NCBI RefSeq assembly: GCF_000174195.1
Contig: NZ_ACFY01000031.1
Coordinates: forward strand, 1-64,000
Origin: Roseburia inulinivorans DSM 16841
Lineage (GTDB): Bacteria > Bacillota > Clostridia > Lachnospirales > Lachnospiraceae
Direction: 5' to 3'
Length of the DNA stretch: 64,000 nucleotides
Each line of letters opens with the position of its first letter. Position 1 is the stretch's first letter. A model generated the notes under the pieces. It was given only the letters and a program-made list of their open reading frames with translations. It was not told where the DNA came from and did not search any database. Shown piece after piece: positions 1-8,617 of the stretch. A program made the translations under genes and the position numbers.

Positions 1-63
1 TATCAGAAACCTACGACGACCCTAAACCATGTAAAAGACATGGCGGCTTTAGGAGGGAACCGC

Positions 64-174
64 CATGAGCTATAAACTGTATCGACAAATTCTTACATTC
101 TTTGACTTATCAAAAAAAGCCCGACCACCGCCGGGGACATTTCTACCCTTGAATATGAACTGTCAAATCATCTG
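64..174 (+). CDS. Small unrecognised ORF, 36 codons
   Basis: A good ribosome binding site (AGGAGGG at 51-57) sits seven bases before an ATG at 64, and the frame runs 36 codons to TGA at 172-174, just before a strong terminator. The peptide begins MSYKLYRQIL and has no motif I recognise. It may be the truncated start of an accessory gene of the Tn916-like element, or a leader peptide. Bases 1-63 hold only the possible ends of upstream frames, and I cannot assign them to a gene. Confidence 0.25.
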
Positions 175-194
175 AATACTTTTTACTATACTTA

Positions 195-255
195 TGCGCC
201 TGTCCGGGCTTTTCGGACAGGCGCATTTTGCTTTTTCAAAAATTTTTTGAAAAAG
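195..255 (+). terminator. Strong intrinsic terminator plus AT-rich inverted repeat
   Basis: A perfect 12-bp stem (195-206 with 214-225, 7-nt loop) is followed by TTTTGCTTTTT, a textbook Rho-independent terminator. Directly after it lies a second perfect inverted repeat, CTTTTTCAAAAA (231-242) with 244-255. Together they separate the accessory region on the left from the regulatory and recombination genes of the Tn916-like element. Confidence 0.8.
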
Positions 256-354
256 TTTGCTCCCCAGTTGGCAAAATCTTTCGCGCGTCCGTCGAGGGTT
301 TGCGAAAGGGGAGAAATAAACCTGCCCCCACCGGGTACGAAAGGGGGTGAGAAT

Positions 355-777
355 ATGGAACCTAATCGCATTGAATGGCAGAAACGCTGCACATTCAACG
401 GCTTTTGCAAAGCGGTATTGAGGAATGAAGCTATCGACGCTATCCGAGAAAGAAAGTATCGGAAAAAGCATGAAGTCACTTTTTCAGACCTGTCGCCACA
501 GGAAGAAAATCAGCTTTACACTTGCGACAAGTATTTTGTAAATGATGAAGCTGAAAAATCTTTCTTTGTCGCTGGGAAAGAAATTACGGCGAAACAGCTT
601 GCCGACGCGCTTCACTCTTTGCCGGAAGAAAAGCGTCAAGCTGTACTGTTGTATTACTTCTTTGATATGAAAGACGCAGAAATCGCGGAGCTGATGAAGA
701 TACCGCGCAGCACAGTACAATTTCGACGGACAAGCTCTTTTGAGCTGTTAAAAAGATTTTTGGAGGAAAGCCGATGA
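355..777 (+). CDS. Tn916 Orf7-like sigma-70 family protein
   Basis: 140-residue sigma-70-like factor. The C-terminal half resembles sigma region 4: a segment with LPEEKRQAVLLYYFFDM followed by a helix-turn-helix (AEIAELMKIPRSTVQ). In Tn916 the equivalent protein (Orf7) lies before Orf8 and Xis/Int and takes part in regulating the transfer and recombination genes. I chose ATG 355 because AAAGGGGGTGAG stands just before it; the frame is open to 247, but the extension crosses the AT-rich repeat and has no binding site. The stop overlaps the next start by four bases (ATGA), so translation is probably coupled. Family assignment rests on sequence pattern and gene order. Confidence 0.85.
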   Translation: MEPNRIEWQKRCTFNGFCKAVLRNEAIDAIRERKYRKKHEVTFSDLSPQEENQLYTCDKYFVNDEAEKSFFVAGKEITAKQLADALHSLPEEKRQAVLLYYFFDMKDAEIAELMKIPRSTVQFRRTSSFELLKRFLEESR

Positions 778-1025
778 ATGAACCGATTAGCAACAATCCC
801 GACGAACGCGGCTTATTGCCTTACCCGGTTATTTTAGCCGCAACAAAGGGCGACCCCGAAGCAATGAAAATCGTTGTGCAGCACTACGCAAGCTACATAG
901 CCTACCTGTCTACCCGTAAAGTGCGTGATGAATACGGCAATGTTTATTACGGCATAGACGAGGATATGCGCGACCGGCTGCAAGCGAAGCTCATGCGGGC
1001 TGTTCTGGACTATAAGATAGACTGA
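774..1025 (+). CDS. Tn916 Orf8-like helix-turn-helix protein
   Basis: 83-residue small regulator of the type found after the Orf7-like sigma factor in Tn916-like elements. The central part (VILAATKGDPEAMKIVVQHY) and the C-terminal segment (DRLQAKLMRAVLDYKID) match the pattern of the helix-turn-helix proteins of this family. It starts inside the stop of the sigma gene (ATGA overlap). Role inferred from position: co-regulator of the integrase/excisionase module. Confidence in the family is good; no molecular function is visible. Confidence 0.8.
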   Translation: MNEPISNNPDERGLLPYPVILAATKGDPEAMKIVVQHYASYIAYLSTRKVRDEYGNVYYGIDEDMRDRLQAKLMRAVLDYKID

Positions 1026-1440
1026 CATAGTATGTGGACGTTCCCCTTTCCGTTCCACATATTCAGACTATCGCAGCACCTTGACAAAGAAAGCGGCGCA
1101 AGATAACGGCGACGCAGCATAGGGCAAATCAGATACATTCGATATATGGGGAGCCGTTGGGCTGATACGCGATGACCGAAAGGCGGGAGAAACACCGAGC
1201 GAGAACTATCAGCGTTCCATAGCAGACCTTGGCACGTCTGCCGCCACAATCCATATATCGGTATAATGATACTCCCCTACCGCCATAATCCGAGCGTTAG
1301 AAGCGTCGCAGGTAATGGGTAGGGCTGCATGAGAACCATGCAGGGGTGCAATTCCCGTGGAGCTTGCCGAAGCCGTCTGATTAAAGCCCACTTTTTGTAA
1401 ATCTGACTTTTTAGCCATTTATGAAAGGGGGTATTTTCCT
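1026..1440. other. Non-coding interval before xis, with hairpins
   Basis: 415 bp without a credible gene. It contains an inverted repeat TATGTGGA (1031-1038) with TCCACATA (1054-1061) right after the Orf8-like stop, and a perfect hairpin CTGCATG-AGAAC-CATGCAG (1325-1343) followed by GGGTGCAATTCCC, about 95 bp before xis. Such a long interval is normal at this place in Tn916-like elements and may hold recombination or regulatory sites. I see no known riboswitch. Confidence 0.5.
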
Positions 1441-1677
1441 ATGGCAAAAAAGGAAACTGCAAGCCCCGCTATCCCTGTATTCCCTATGTTAAAGACCGTT
1501 GAGCAAATGAGCAAAGTTAGCGGTATCGGGGAAAATAAACTGCGCGAGCTTATGGATAGCGGCGAGCTTGAATATATACAGAATGGAAACCGCCGATTGA
1601 TAGCTGACGCTGCTATCTGGGACTGGTATCACAGAGCAAAGAAAACAGCGAAGCCCCCGGCACGACAGGGAGGTTAA
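1441..1677 (+). CDS. xis: Excisionase, Tn916 Xis family
   Basis: 78-residue DNA-binding recombination directionality factor of the Tn916 excisionase family. A MerR/excisionase-like winged helix is visible: TVEQMSKVSGIGENKLRELM (helix-turn-helix), the wing region IQNGNRRLIADAAI, then WDWYHRA. With Int it would bind the ends of the outer element and favour excision. AAAGGGGGTATTTTCCT precedes ATG 1441. The integrase starts three bases after the stop, the usual xis-int pair. It looks intact, but its integrase partner is interrupted. Confidence 0.9.
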   Translation: MAKKETASPAIPVFPMLKTVEQMSKVSGIGENKLRELMDSGELEYIQNGNRRLIADAAIWDWYHRAKKTAKPPARQGG

Positions 1678-1680
1678 GCT

Positions 1681-2709
1681 ATGGCGGTATCATCAAGACA
1701 AGTTAAGAACAAACGCGACAGTAACGGCGTACTGACCGGGCGACCGGGTACAGTCTACGACGTGAATATAAAATACACCGCCCCGGACGGGAAAAAGAAG
1801 TCCTATGCGAAAAAGGGCTTTGCCACCAAAAAGGAAGCGACGCAGCACGAAGCGGAAATGAAAACGAAGCTCCAAAATCCGGGGCAAATTGCGTCAATCA
1901 CTTCACAGCGGAAACAGACCGTCGCAAGCTACCTTAACGATTGGGTGGAAAGCTACGCAAGAGTGAACTTGCGCCCCTCTACCTATGACGGGTACAAAAA
2001 GACGATTGCAAACTATATCAATCCCTATATCGGCGGCGTTGCTCTCAATCAGCTTACCCCCGCTATGGTAGACAAGATGTTTCAGCAGATTATCGACAAA
2101 GGATTGAAACCGTCCACCGCTGCCGGGGCAAAACGTGTTTTAAGCGTGGCGTTGAGCCATGCCCGCAAATACCGCTATATCGAAACCAACGCGGCAAAGG
2201 ACACGCTGACGAAGTTTGGAAAGAGCGACAAGACCCCCGACCCTTACACGCCGGAACAGGTAAAAGCCCTTATGCAGCGCGTCGAGGGTACAGTGTGGGA
2301 AATGCCCGTCATTTTAGGCGGGCTTTATGGTATGCGGCGTTCTGAAATCTTGGGCTTGCGTTGGCGCAATGTTGACTTGGAAAACAACACTTTTGATGTT
2401 TCCGAGCAGCTTCCCTTTAAGGTGCCGCCAAAAACAAAGGTTATCGAGGAAATGGCACCGCCGAAGTCCAACGGGCGCACGCTGCCGATTACAGAGCTTG
2501 CCCGCCCGTTCTTCCTAAAACAGTTTGCCATGCAGGAAGCACAGCGCGAACAGGCAGAAAAAGACGGGAAACCTTATTATGACAATGACCTTGTTGTAGC
2601 AAAGCCGGACGGTTCCCCTATCTCCGCGTCGTGGGTATCTTCACAGTTTGGAAAACTGCTTGAAGATTTGGATATGCCGCATATTCGCTTTCACGATTTA
2701 CGCCACCCG
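1681..2709 (+). pseudogene. int: Tyrosine integrase of the outer element, N-terminal 343 codons (split by the ICE)
   Basis: The start of a Tn916-type tyrosine recombinase. Visible parts: N-terminal arm-binding region (about 1-70), core-binding SAM-like domain (about 70-180), and the start of the catalytic domain with the first arginine (GGLYGMRRSEILGLRW, about residue 220) and the HDLRH box at about 338-342. Right after HDLRH the frame departs from the family and continues with about 55 unrelated residues encoded by ICE DNA up to 2874. The missing end (His box and catalytic Tyr) lies at 53743-54018. Joining 1681-2709 to 53743 keeps frame and gives a 434-residue integrase reading HDLRHPAATNMHQL across the join. 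Without excision this half lacks the nucleophilic Tyr and should be inactive. Confidence 0.9.
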
Positions 2710-2731
2710 TATGTCAAGCACACGACAAAAA
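2704..2731. other. Left ICE-int junction (attL)
   Basis: Integrase sequence CGCCACC ends at 2707. The ICE end reads CG (2708-2709) then TATGTCAAGCACACGACAAA. The right junction, read inward on the other strand, also begins CGTATG and contains ACGACAAA slightly further in, so the two ends are imperfect inverted copies. A shared CG dinucleotide at 2708-2709 and 53741-53742 fits the in-frame rejoining of int. The exact crossover cannot be proven without an empty site. Confidence 0.7.
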
Positions 2732-2734
2732 TTT

Positions 2735-2872
2735 TTAGCTTGCGCTTGATGGATTTTCAAGCGCAGGCTTATCCTGATGCTCGGCGAAAAACTCGCGGAG
2801 CTTGTCAGCTTCATCGGGGAGGACAAAGCCAAAGCCCTGTCCGTCCACTCTGCAATAGAAAGCGATTTTCAT
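2735..2872 (-). CDS. Small protein (45 aa) after the recombinase operon
   Basis: The frame begins MKIAFYCRVDGQGFGF ten bases after the stop of the last recombinase gene, with GAGGTGGCAGTC before the ATG. It is the gene nearest the left end of the ICE. There is no recognised domain. Its tight spacing suggests co-transcription with the three recombinases, and a small directionality factor would fit the position, but no sequence evidence supports that role. Confidence 0.45.
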   Translation of the reverse strand: MKIAFYCRVDGQGFGFVLPDEADKLREFFAEHQDKPALENPSSAS

Positions 2873-2882
2873 GACTGCCACC

Positions 2883-4409
2883 TCAATCGAAAATGTCTTG
2901 GATTTTATATGCGATCTCAATGCGCTTATCGGGGTACACCAGCACCCTGTCGATCAGCAGCTCGGCCAGCTCGGTGGTCAGCGTGTCCGCATCGAAAATC
3001 ACCTTGGACGCTTCCTTGCGGCTGTCTTGCCGTGCCTGTTCGTCCTGCTTCTGTTTCGCCTGTGCCAATACTGCGGCATAGGCGTTTTTCGTTTTCAGCA
3101 GCAGCTCGTCACACGCGGCCTTTTCTGCCTTGTAGGTATTCAGGTCGATCTCGCCCATGAGATAGCGTTCATACAACGTGCGCTTGCCGTCTTGCAGCGT
3201 CTCAATCTGCTGCTCATATTCGGCGCGTTCCGGTACGGAAGCATCTACCCGGAGCGTACCGTCAGGGGCAAGCGGCGCGGTGGCTTCCATCTGCTTTTTC
3301 AGCGTCAGGAATACCGCCTGTTCCAGCTCCGCGGCGTTCAGGCGCATCTTGTGGCAGCGGCTTTCTACGTCCGCCTCGGAATGGCGGCAGTGATAATATG
3401 AGGTTTTCTGCATGGTGCGGGACAGCGCATGACCGCAGCAGCCACAGAAGGCTTTGCCTTTCAGCGGGTAGTCCCGCTTTTTCTTGTTTGGCTGGGAAAA
3501 GCGGAGCTGGCTGGCCTGCACGGTATCAAACACGGCTTTCTCTATGATGGCCGGGTGATGGTCGGGGATGATGTACCACGATTCTCTGTCCTTCAGGCGG
3601 CTTCTGGTGCCGCCTACTTCGAGAACCGCCCGCTTGCCGATCACATACACGCCGGTGTAGCGTTCGTCCTCCAAAATGCGGAGAATGGTGGATGCACTCC
3701 AAATCCCGTGGCAGCGGGAAATATCGTGGGTATGATTGCCGTGCGCCGCTTTGTACTGACCGGGGGTAGGGATGCTTCTGCGGAACAGCTCCCGTGTGAT
3801 GGCGGTGGCGTTGATGCCCTCGGCGGCAAGCTGGAAGATGAGCTGCACAACGGCAGCGGCCTCCGGGTCAGGCTCCATTCTGCCATCGGCGCTTTTGCGA
3901 TAGCCGTAGGGACAGATTTTGCTCTGATACTCGCCGCGCTGCATCTTGGCGTACTTGGCGCTCTTGGTCTTGATGGACATATCGCGACTGTAATATTCGC
4001 TGATGAGATACTTGAATGCTACGTCCATGCCGCCGGTGTCACCCTTGAATTTGCTGCTGTCAAAATCGTCGCTGATGGAAATGAAGCGGGTATGGAACAG
4101 CGGGAACACGCGCTCGATAAAGTAGCCGGTTTCAATGCTGTTTCGCCCGAAACGGGAAAAATCCTTGACAATGATGCAGTCGATTTGATTGGCCCGCACC
4201 AGCTCAATGAGCTTCTGTACCTGCGGACGCTCAAAATTTGTGCCGCTGTACCCGTTGTCGATGAACTCCATGATCTCCGCGTTCAGAGCTTCGGGCATGG
4301 AAGCCGCGTACTCGTGGAGAACAAGGCTCTGATTTTCAATGCTCAGACTGTCGTACTTGTAATCCTCAATGGAGAGGCGGATGTAGAGGGCAATTACATA
4401 TTTCTGCAT
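2883..4409 (-). CDS. Large serine recombinase 3
   Basis: 508-residue site-specific recombinase. The N-terminal resolvase domain (about 1-150) has the catalytic serine in ALYIRLSIED and the partner segment KDFSRFGRNSIETGYF. A recombinase domain follows (about 165-280, with DERYTGVYV), then a zinc ribbon (CGCCGHAL...YHC near 320-345) and a coiled-coil tail. This is the TnpX/TndX type used by clostridial ICEs. The gene overlaps the preceding recombinase by 16 bases and is the last of three, so translation is probably coupled. It lies next to the left attachment site. Which of the three catalyses integration and which excision cannot be read from the sequence. Confidence 0.93.
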   Translation of the reverse strand: MQKYVIALYIRLSIEDYKYDSLSIENQSLVLHEYAASMPEALNAEIMEFIDNGYSGTNFERPQVQKLIELVRANQIDCIIVKDFSRFGRNSIETGYFIERVFPLFHTRFISISDDFDSSKFKGDTGGMDVAFKYLISEYYSRDMSIKTKSAKYAKMQRGEYQSKICPYGYRKSADGRMEPDPEAAAVVQLIFQLAAEGINATAITRELFRRSIPTPGQYKAAHGNHTHDISRCHGIWSASTILRILEDERYTGVYVIGKRAVLEVGGTRSRLKDRESWYIIPDHHPAIIEKAVFDTVQASQLRFSQPNKKKRDYPLKGKAFCGCCGHALSRTMQKTSYYHCRHSEADVESRCHKMRLNAAELEQAVFLTLKKQMEATAPLAPDGTLRVDASVPERAEYEQQIETLQDGKRTLYERYLMGEIDLNTYKAEKAACDELLLKTKNAYAAVLAQAKQKQDEQARQDSRKEASKVIFDADTLTTELAELLIDRVLVYPDKRIEIAYKIQDIFD

Positions 4410-6052
4410 TGTTCCAGCACCTCCGCGTAGGTTTCAAACTCGCTCTGGAAGCGATAGCGCACCGTGATCTGCTTGTCGTGGGATACCTCGATGCGGTCGA
4501 TCAGCCGCTCGATAAGTGCGCCGGTCAGCGCACGGTCGGTCTTGATTTGTGCGGCGTCCTGTTCCAACGCCCGGTGCTGCTCAAGCTGCGTATCCATCGT
4601 TCGCAGGCCGTCCTCCAACTGCTCCATTTCCACGGCGAGGTCGGCAATGCGGCTTTCGTACTTTTCCTTGTAGTCGAAGTATTCATCCTTGGTAAGAACA
4701 CCTTGGACGAGGTTTTCATATAAGCTCCGCACGATACCGCGAAGCCGCTGGATTTCCTGCTTGCGGCTGGTGATCTTCTCCCGCAGCTCAGCGCGGTCAG
4801 CGGCCTGCCGGGGCAGCTCCGCAAGAGAGAGGGTGTATTGCCCCAGCGCCGTATCAAGCGCGTCCTGAAGCATATCTGCCAGCATATCCAGCAACGCATC
4901 CTCGCGGATGGTCACGCCGGGGCAGGCATCCTTTCTGATTCGGCTCTGGCTCAGACAATGGTAGAAGTACACATCGTCGGACTTCTTGCGAATGTTTCTC
5001 TGCCGGTGCAGGCTGCCGCCGCAATGGGCGCAGAATACCTTGCCTTTGAGAAGATTCGGCGTGAAGGCTTTGACCTCCCGCGCCTTGGCGCGGCTGGCGG
5101 TCTGATTGAGAATTTCCTGCACCGCCGCGAACTGTTCCCGGCTGATGATGGCCTCGTGGGTGTCCCGTACCACCGTCCATTCCTCGGCATCGGCCTTGAC
5201 CTGCCGGTGATCCACGGTTTTGGTCTGCCCCTGAACGAGATCTCCGGTGTAGACCTCGGAGCGGAGAATGACGCCGACCGTTCGGGTCTGCCACTTGCCG
5301 CTGCCGAGCAAATTTTCGTGGGTGATCTTGCCCTGCATCTTCTTGTAGTGGCTGGGGGTAAGAATGCCTGCTTCATTCAGCCGCACGGCAATGGTATTCA
5401 GGCCAGCGCCCTCAGAAGCCCACCGGAACATCCGCTGTACCACAACGGCGGCAACGGGGTCGATGATAAGCTGGTGGCAATCGTCCTCCGCTTTCAGGTA
5501 GCCGTAGGGAGTACGCGCACCGATGAACTTGCCGTCCTTCATGGCCTGCCGCTGCTGCGCCCTGATCTTGCGCCCGATGTCCAAAGCGTAGGCTTCGTTT
5601 ATCATGTTCCGCAGCGGAATGATGATACCGGAATGAGCGTCCTCCGGGGCGGCGGTGTCGAAGTTTTCATTGACCGCAATAAAGCGGATGTTGCGGATGC
5701 GGAAATACTGCTCGATGTAATAGCCGGTGTCAATGGTGTTTCGGCCCAAACGGGAGAGGTCTTTCACAATGACGCAGTTGACGTGACCGGCCTCAATATC
5801 CGAGAGCATCTGCTGAAAGCCCGGACGGTGGAAGTTTGTCCCGGTCGCGCCGTTGTCGATATAGGTATCGTATACGCTGATCTCCGGGTACTGCTCCAGA
5901 TAGCGGGCAATAATCATCTGCTGGGTTTCAATGGATACGCTGTGCGTGTGGGTATCCTCCACAGAAAGGCGGACGTAGATCGCGGCGCGGCAAGCGGCGT
6001 CGGCCTCCTGCACGGCTACCGCAGCCGTTTCTTTCCTGCTTTTTCTCGCCAT
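4394..6052 (-). CDS. Large serine recombinase 2
   Basis: 552-residue member of the same family. It shows the catalytic-serine motif AAIYVRLSVED (about residues 23-33), VKDLSRLGRNTIDTGYYIEQ, the recombinase domain (ILRSEVYTGDLVQGQ), a zinc ribbon (CAHCGGSLHRQ and a later Cys pair) and a long coiled coil (about 430-520). An N-terminal extension of some 20 residues (MARKSRKETAA) precedes the catalytic domain. It starts three bases after the stop of recombinase 1 and its end overlaps recombinase 3. It is clearly diverged from its two neighbours, so the trio is not a recent duplication. Confidence 0.93.
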   Translation of the reverse strand: MARKSRKETAAVAVQEADAACRAAIYVRLSVEDTHTHSVSIETQQMIIARYLEQYPEISVYDTYIDNGATGTNFHRPGFQQMLSDIEAGHVNCVIVKDLSRLGRNTIDTGYYIEQYFRIRNIRFIAVNENFDTAAPEDAHSGIIIPLRNMINEAYALDIGRKIRAQQRQAMKDGKFIGARTPYGYLKAEDDCHQLIIDPVAAVVVQRMFRWASEGAGLNTIAVRLNEAGILTPSHYKKMQGKITHENLLGSGKWQTRTVGVILRSEVYTGDLVQGQTKTVDHRQVKADAEEWTVVRDTHEAIISREQFAAVQEILNQTASRAKAREVKAFTPNLLKGKVFCAHCGGSLHRQRNIRKKSDDVYFYHCLSQSRIRKDACPGVTIREDALLDMLADMLQDALDTALGQYTLSLAELPRQAADRAELREKITSRKQEIQRLRGIVRSLYENLVQGVLTKDEYFDYKEKYESRIADLAVEMEQLEDGLRTMDTQLEQHRALEQDAAQIKTDRALTGALIERLIDRIEVSHDKQITVRYRFQSEFETYAEVLEQCRNM

Positions 6053-6054
6053 GC

Positions 6055-7689
6055 TCAGCCCACCTTTCTCTGTTCGTAATCTTTCTGCTGCGCTGCCAGC
6101 GCCAAAAGCTGCAACGCCTTTTTGTATTCGTCCTCATGGGTAAAGGTAATATCCAGCTCCTTTTTGCCACGGACGCGGATGCTCTGTACCATGTGAATGA
6201 GCGCCCTGCGGTCTAAGGTTTCCAGCGTGGAGAACTGCGTAAACTGCGAAATCCAGCGGTTGCGCTCACTCCGGTTTTCCAAAACCTCCGTGAGTTTTTC
6301 CTTGAGAACGCGGATGCTCTCGCGGATGTCCTCGGCCTGCTTGGTGTACTTTGCCTTATAGGAAGCGTATTCTTCCTTGGTAAGCATACCTCCCACAAGG
6401 CTCTCATAAAGCCGTGCCTTGAACTCCAGCACCTGCTCCAACCGGCGCTCGTTGTCGGTAATGTGGTCGCTGTATTCCTTGGCAAGCGCCTGATTGATGC
6501 TGGACTGGTCAATGCCGGTCAGCAGCGCCTCCAGAGAAGCAATATTGCCGATATAGGCTTTCAGGCTGTCCCGCACACAGTCGATCAGGCTGCTTTCTTT
6601 CAGCATGACCGGATGGGCGCAGCCCTTTTTCTTGCCGGTAGGACAATAATAGTAGTGGTACTCCTTGCCGTTCGCACGGTTGGTCTTGCGGGTCATGCGG
6701 CTTCCGCAGCACCCGCAGATCAGAATACCGGAGAACAGGTACACCGTGTCCTCGTTGGGAGAAGTGCGGGTATCCAGCCCCTTGATGCGCTGCACCAGAT
6801 CAAAATCCTGACGGGCGATCAATGCTTCGTGGGCATCCGGGACACGCACCCACTCGGAGGCGGGGCGCTGCTCCATCTGCTTGATCTTGTAATGCGGCGT
6901 ACCCTGTTTGCCCTGCACCAGCGTTCCGGTGTAGGTTTCGTCCTGCAAGATGCGGATGATGGTGGTGGCCGACCACTTGCAGTCAGCCTTGTCCGCATAG
7001 CCCTTTTTCGCGTAGGGCAGACCGTTGTTCTTCTTGTAAGCCAGCGGGGAGAGGATACCCAGCCGGTTCAGCTCTGATGCAATCTTGGAGGCGCTTGCGC
7101 CCTCCAGCCGCATACGGAAGATGTCGCAGACAACGCGGGCGGCGTAGGGGTCAGGGACGAGCAAATTCTTGTTGTCCTCGGCTTTCATGTAGCCGTACAC
7201 CGGGAACGCACCGACGAAATCGCCGTTGCGCCGCTTCACGTCCAGAGAGGTGCGGGTCTTGATGGAAATGTCCCGGCAGTAGGCTTCGTTCATAATGTTC
7301 TTGACCGATACGGTCAGATCATCGCTGCTGTCGTGGGCGGTGTCGATGCTGTCGGTGATAGCGATGAAGCGCACCCCGTAGGCCGGGAATACCCGGCGCA
7401 GATACCGGCCAGTTTCGATGTACTCGCGCCCTAAGCGGGAGAGGTCTTTTACGATGACGCAGTTGATATTGCCATCGGTGACATCCTGCATCATTTCCTT
7501 GAACGCAGGGCGGTCAAAGATGATGCCGCTGTATCCATCGTCGATCTTTTCGGAAACGACCTCAATATCCGGGTTGCGCTCTACAAAGTTTTCAATGAGC
7601 TTGCGCTGATTGGAAACGCTGTCGCTTTCGCTGGAATGATCGTCGGTGTAGGACAGGCGGATATAAGCGGTTGCTTTGTATTTAGGCAT
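6055..7689 (-). CDS. Large serine recombinase 1 (first in operon)
   Basis: 544-residue large serine recombinase: catalytic serine in ATAYIRLSYTDD, VKDLSRLGREYIETGRYLRR, recombinase domain with LQDETYTGTLVQGK, zinc ribbon CGCCGSRMTRK with a distal Cys pair, and a coiled-coil C-terminus. I chose ATG 7689 (MPKYKATAY) because AAAGGAG lies ten bases upstream; the open frame extends 12 codons further without a binding site. Head gene of the three-recombinase operon that reads towards the left ICE end. It should act at attP/attB and attL/attR of the ICE. Confidence 0.93.
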   Translation of the reverse strand: MPKYKATAYIRLSYTDDHSSESDSVSNQRKLIENFVERNPDIEVVSEKIDDGYSGIIFDRPAFKEMMQDVTDGNINCVIVKDLSRLGREYIETGRYLRRVFPAYGVRFIAITDSIDTAHDSSDDLTVSVKNIMNEAYCRDISIKTRTSLDVKRRNGDFVGAFPVYGYMKAEDNKNLLVPDPYAARVVCDIFRMRLEGASASKIASELNRLGILSPLAYKKNNGLPYAKKGYADKADCKWSATTIIRILQDETYTGTLVQGKQGTPHYKIKQMEQRPASEWVRVPDAHEALIARQDFDLVQRIKGLDTRTSPNEDTVYLFSGILICGCCGSRMTRKTNRANGKEYHYYYCPTGKKKGCAHPVMLKESSLIDCVRDSLKAYIGNIASLEALLTGIDQSSINQALAKEYSDHITDNERRLEQVLEFKARLYESLVGGMLTKEEYASYKAKYTKQAEDIRESIRVLKEKLTEVLENRSERNRWISQFTQFSTLETLDRRALIHMVQSIRVRGKKELDITFTHEDEYKKALQLLALAAQQKDYEQRKVG

Positions 7690-7811
7690 GAAAAAGCACT
7701 CCTTTCTCCCGGACTGCTCCCGCATGAAAAGAGTGGTTATCTGGCTATTAGGTTTTCATCCTTTTCCACACCGATCATAGCACTCTCTGCGGAAAAAAGC
7801 GAGGATGTCGC

Positions 7812-8036
7812 TCAGCGCAAAATGCCTTGCAGACATTCCTCCAACGTAACACCGTTCCCGGCAAAGCAGGCGTTTACCACGAAATCGCCGCAGCGGAAGC
7901 GGTAGGGATTTTTGATCTGGCGGATAAAGGCGGCAATGCGTTCTTCCTTGGGAAGATTTTTGTCAACAGATACTTCCCGGATGTCCACCAGCTCATCCGT
8001 GTGGATTCGGGATTCGTTTGGCGTTGGCTGCATCAT
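7812..8036 (-). CDS. DUF6870-like small protein
   Basis: 74 residues starting MMQPTPNESR, with GAAAGGAGATCGCC before the ATG. The segments VDIREVSVDKNLPKEERI and GNGVTLEECLQGIL match small conserved proteins (DUF6870 type) found in this class of ICEs. The function is unknown. The open frame continues upstream to 8357, but those residues come from a hairpin-rich non-coding stretch and are not credible. Gene order puts it between the sigma factor and the recombinases. Confidence 0.7.
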   Translation of the reverse strand: MMQPTPNESRIHTDELVDIREVSVDKNLPKEERIAAFIRQIKNPYRFRCGDFVVNACFAGNGVTLEECLQGILR

Positions 8037-8617
8037 GGCGATCTCCTTTCTCGGTTTGGTGGGTTTCCTCAAGGTCACATGAATGCGCTGATGGGAAAGC
8101 CCGTCAGCGCATGGTATCTGACTTTGAGAGGCGGCTGCGCGGGCAGAATTGGAGCCACATAACATAATGGCGAATACCGGCGCAGCCGCTCTGCTTGTCC
8201 ATTTGAGAAAATCTATCCTATTTGCCACGCGCCCCGGATAGTGGGCATGATGCAGGCCGCCCTTGGCAGGGCTGTCATAACTCCACGATACCGCTGCCTC
8301 AAAGGGCTGGCGCATACCGCAGGGTTCCCCCTCAAGTCTGTGGGAGGGCGTGAGCAAGTTTCATTATCCGCCGCGCTGTCATCGCGCCCGATTTGCCGAA
8401 TCGGGTCTAAGGCTGCGTAGATCGCTCGGATGGCTTTTCCGGAATCGCCTCCTTGAAGCCATCGTCGTGGCGGCGCACCTTATGCCGCTATCACGCGGGT
8501 TTTGTGCCTGCATCATGGTCTATTCAGTTTTCAACGTTCAACGAAAGGCTTCGTGGAGAATGTCCCTTCACCTATCGCCGATTTTGGGCCACTTTTGCAA
8601 GGTGTTTTTGAAAAACC
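8037..8617. other. Structured non-coding region
   Basis: 580 bp without a supported gene. It contains three clear inverted repeats: 8083-8095 with 8100-8112 (13 bp, one wobble, just upstream of the small gene's binding site), GCGGCTGCGC (8131-8140) with 8180-8189 (perfect, 39 nt apart), and CCCGATT-TGCCG-AATCGGG (8387-8405). It could be a leader, a non-coding RNA or a DNA processing site. Nothing in it identifies a known RNA family. Confidence 0.5.

Noticed and set aside
2710..2874. C-terminal part of the interrupted integrase frame as a functional tail
   Set aside because: The residues are encoded by ICE-end DNA, unlike any integrase, and the real C-terminus lies at 53743.
4838..6079. Rightward open frame opposite the second recombinase
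   Set aside because: Antisense to a protein with complete serine-recombinase motifs; composition shadow.
6055..7725. Longer start for recombinase 1 at 7725
   Set aside because: The first 12 codons include the AAAGGAG binding site of the ATG at 7689.
8037..8357. N-terminal extension of the DUF6870-like ORF
   Set aside because: The extension crosses strong inverted repeats; a good RBS supports the start at 8036.
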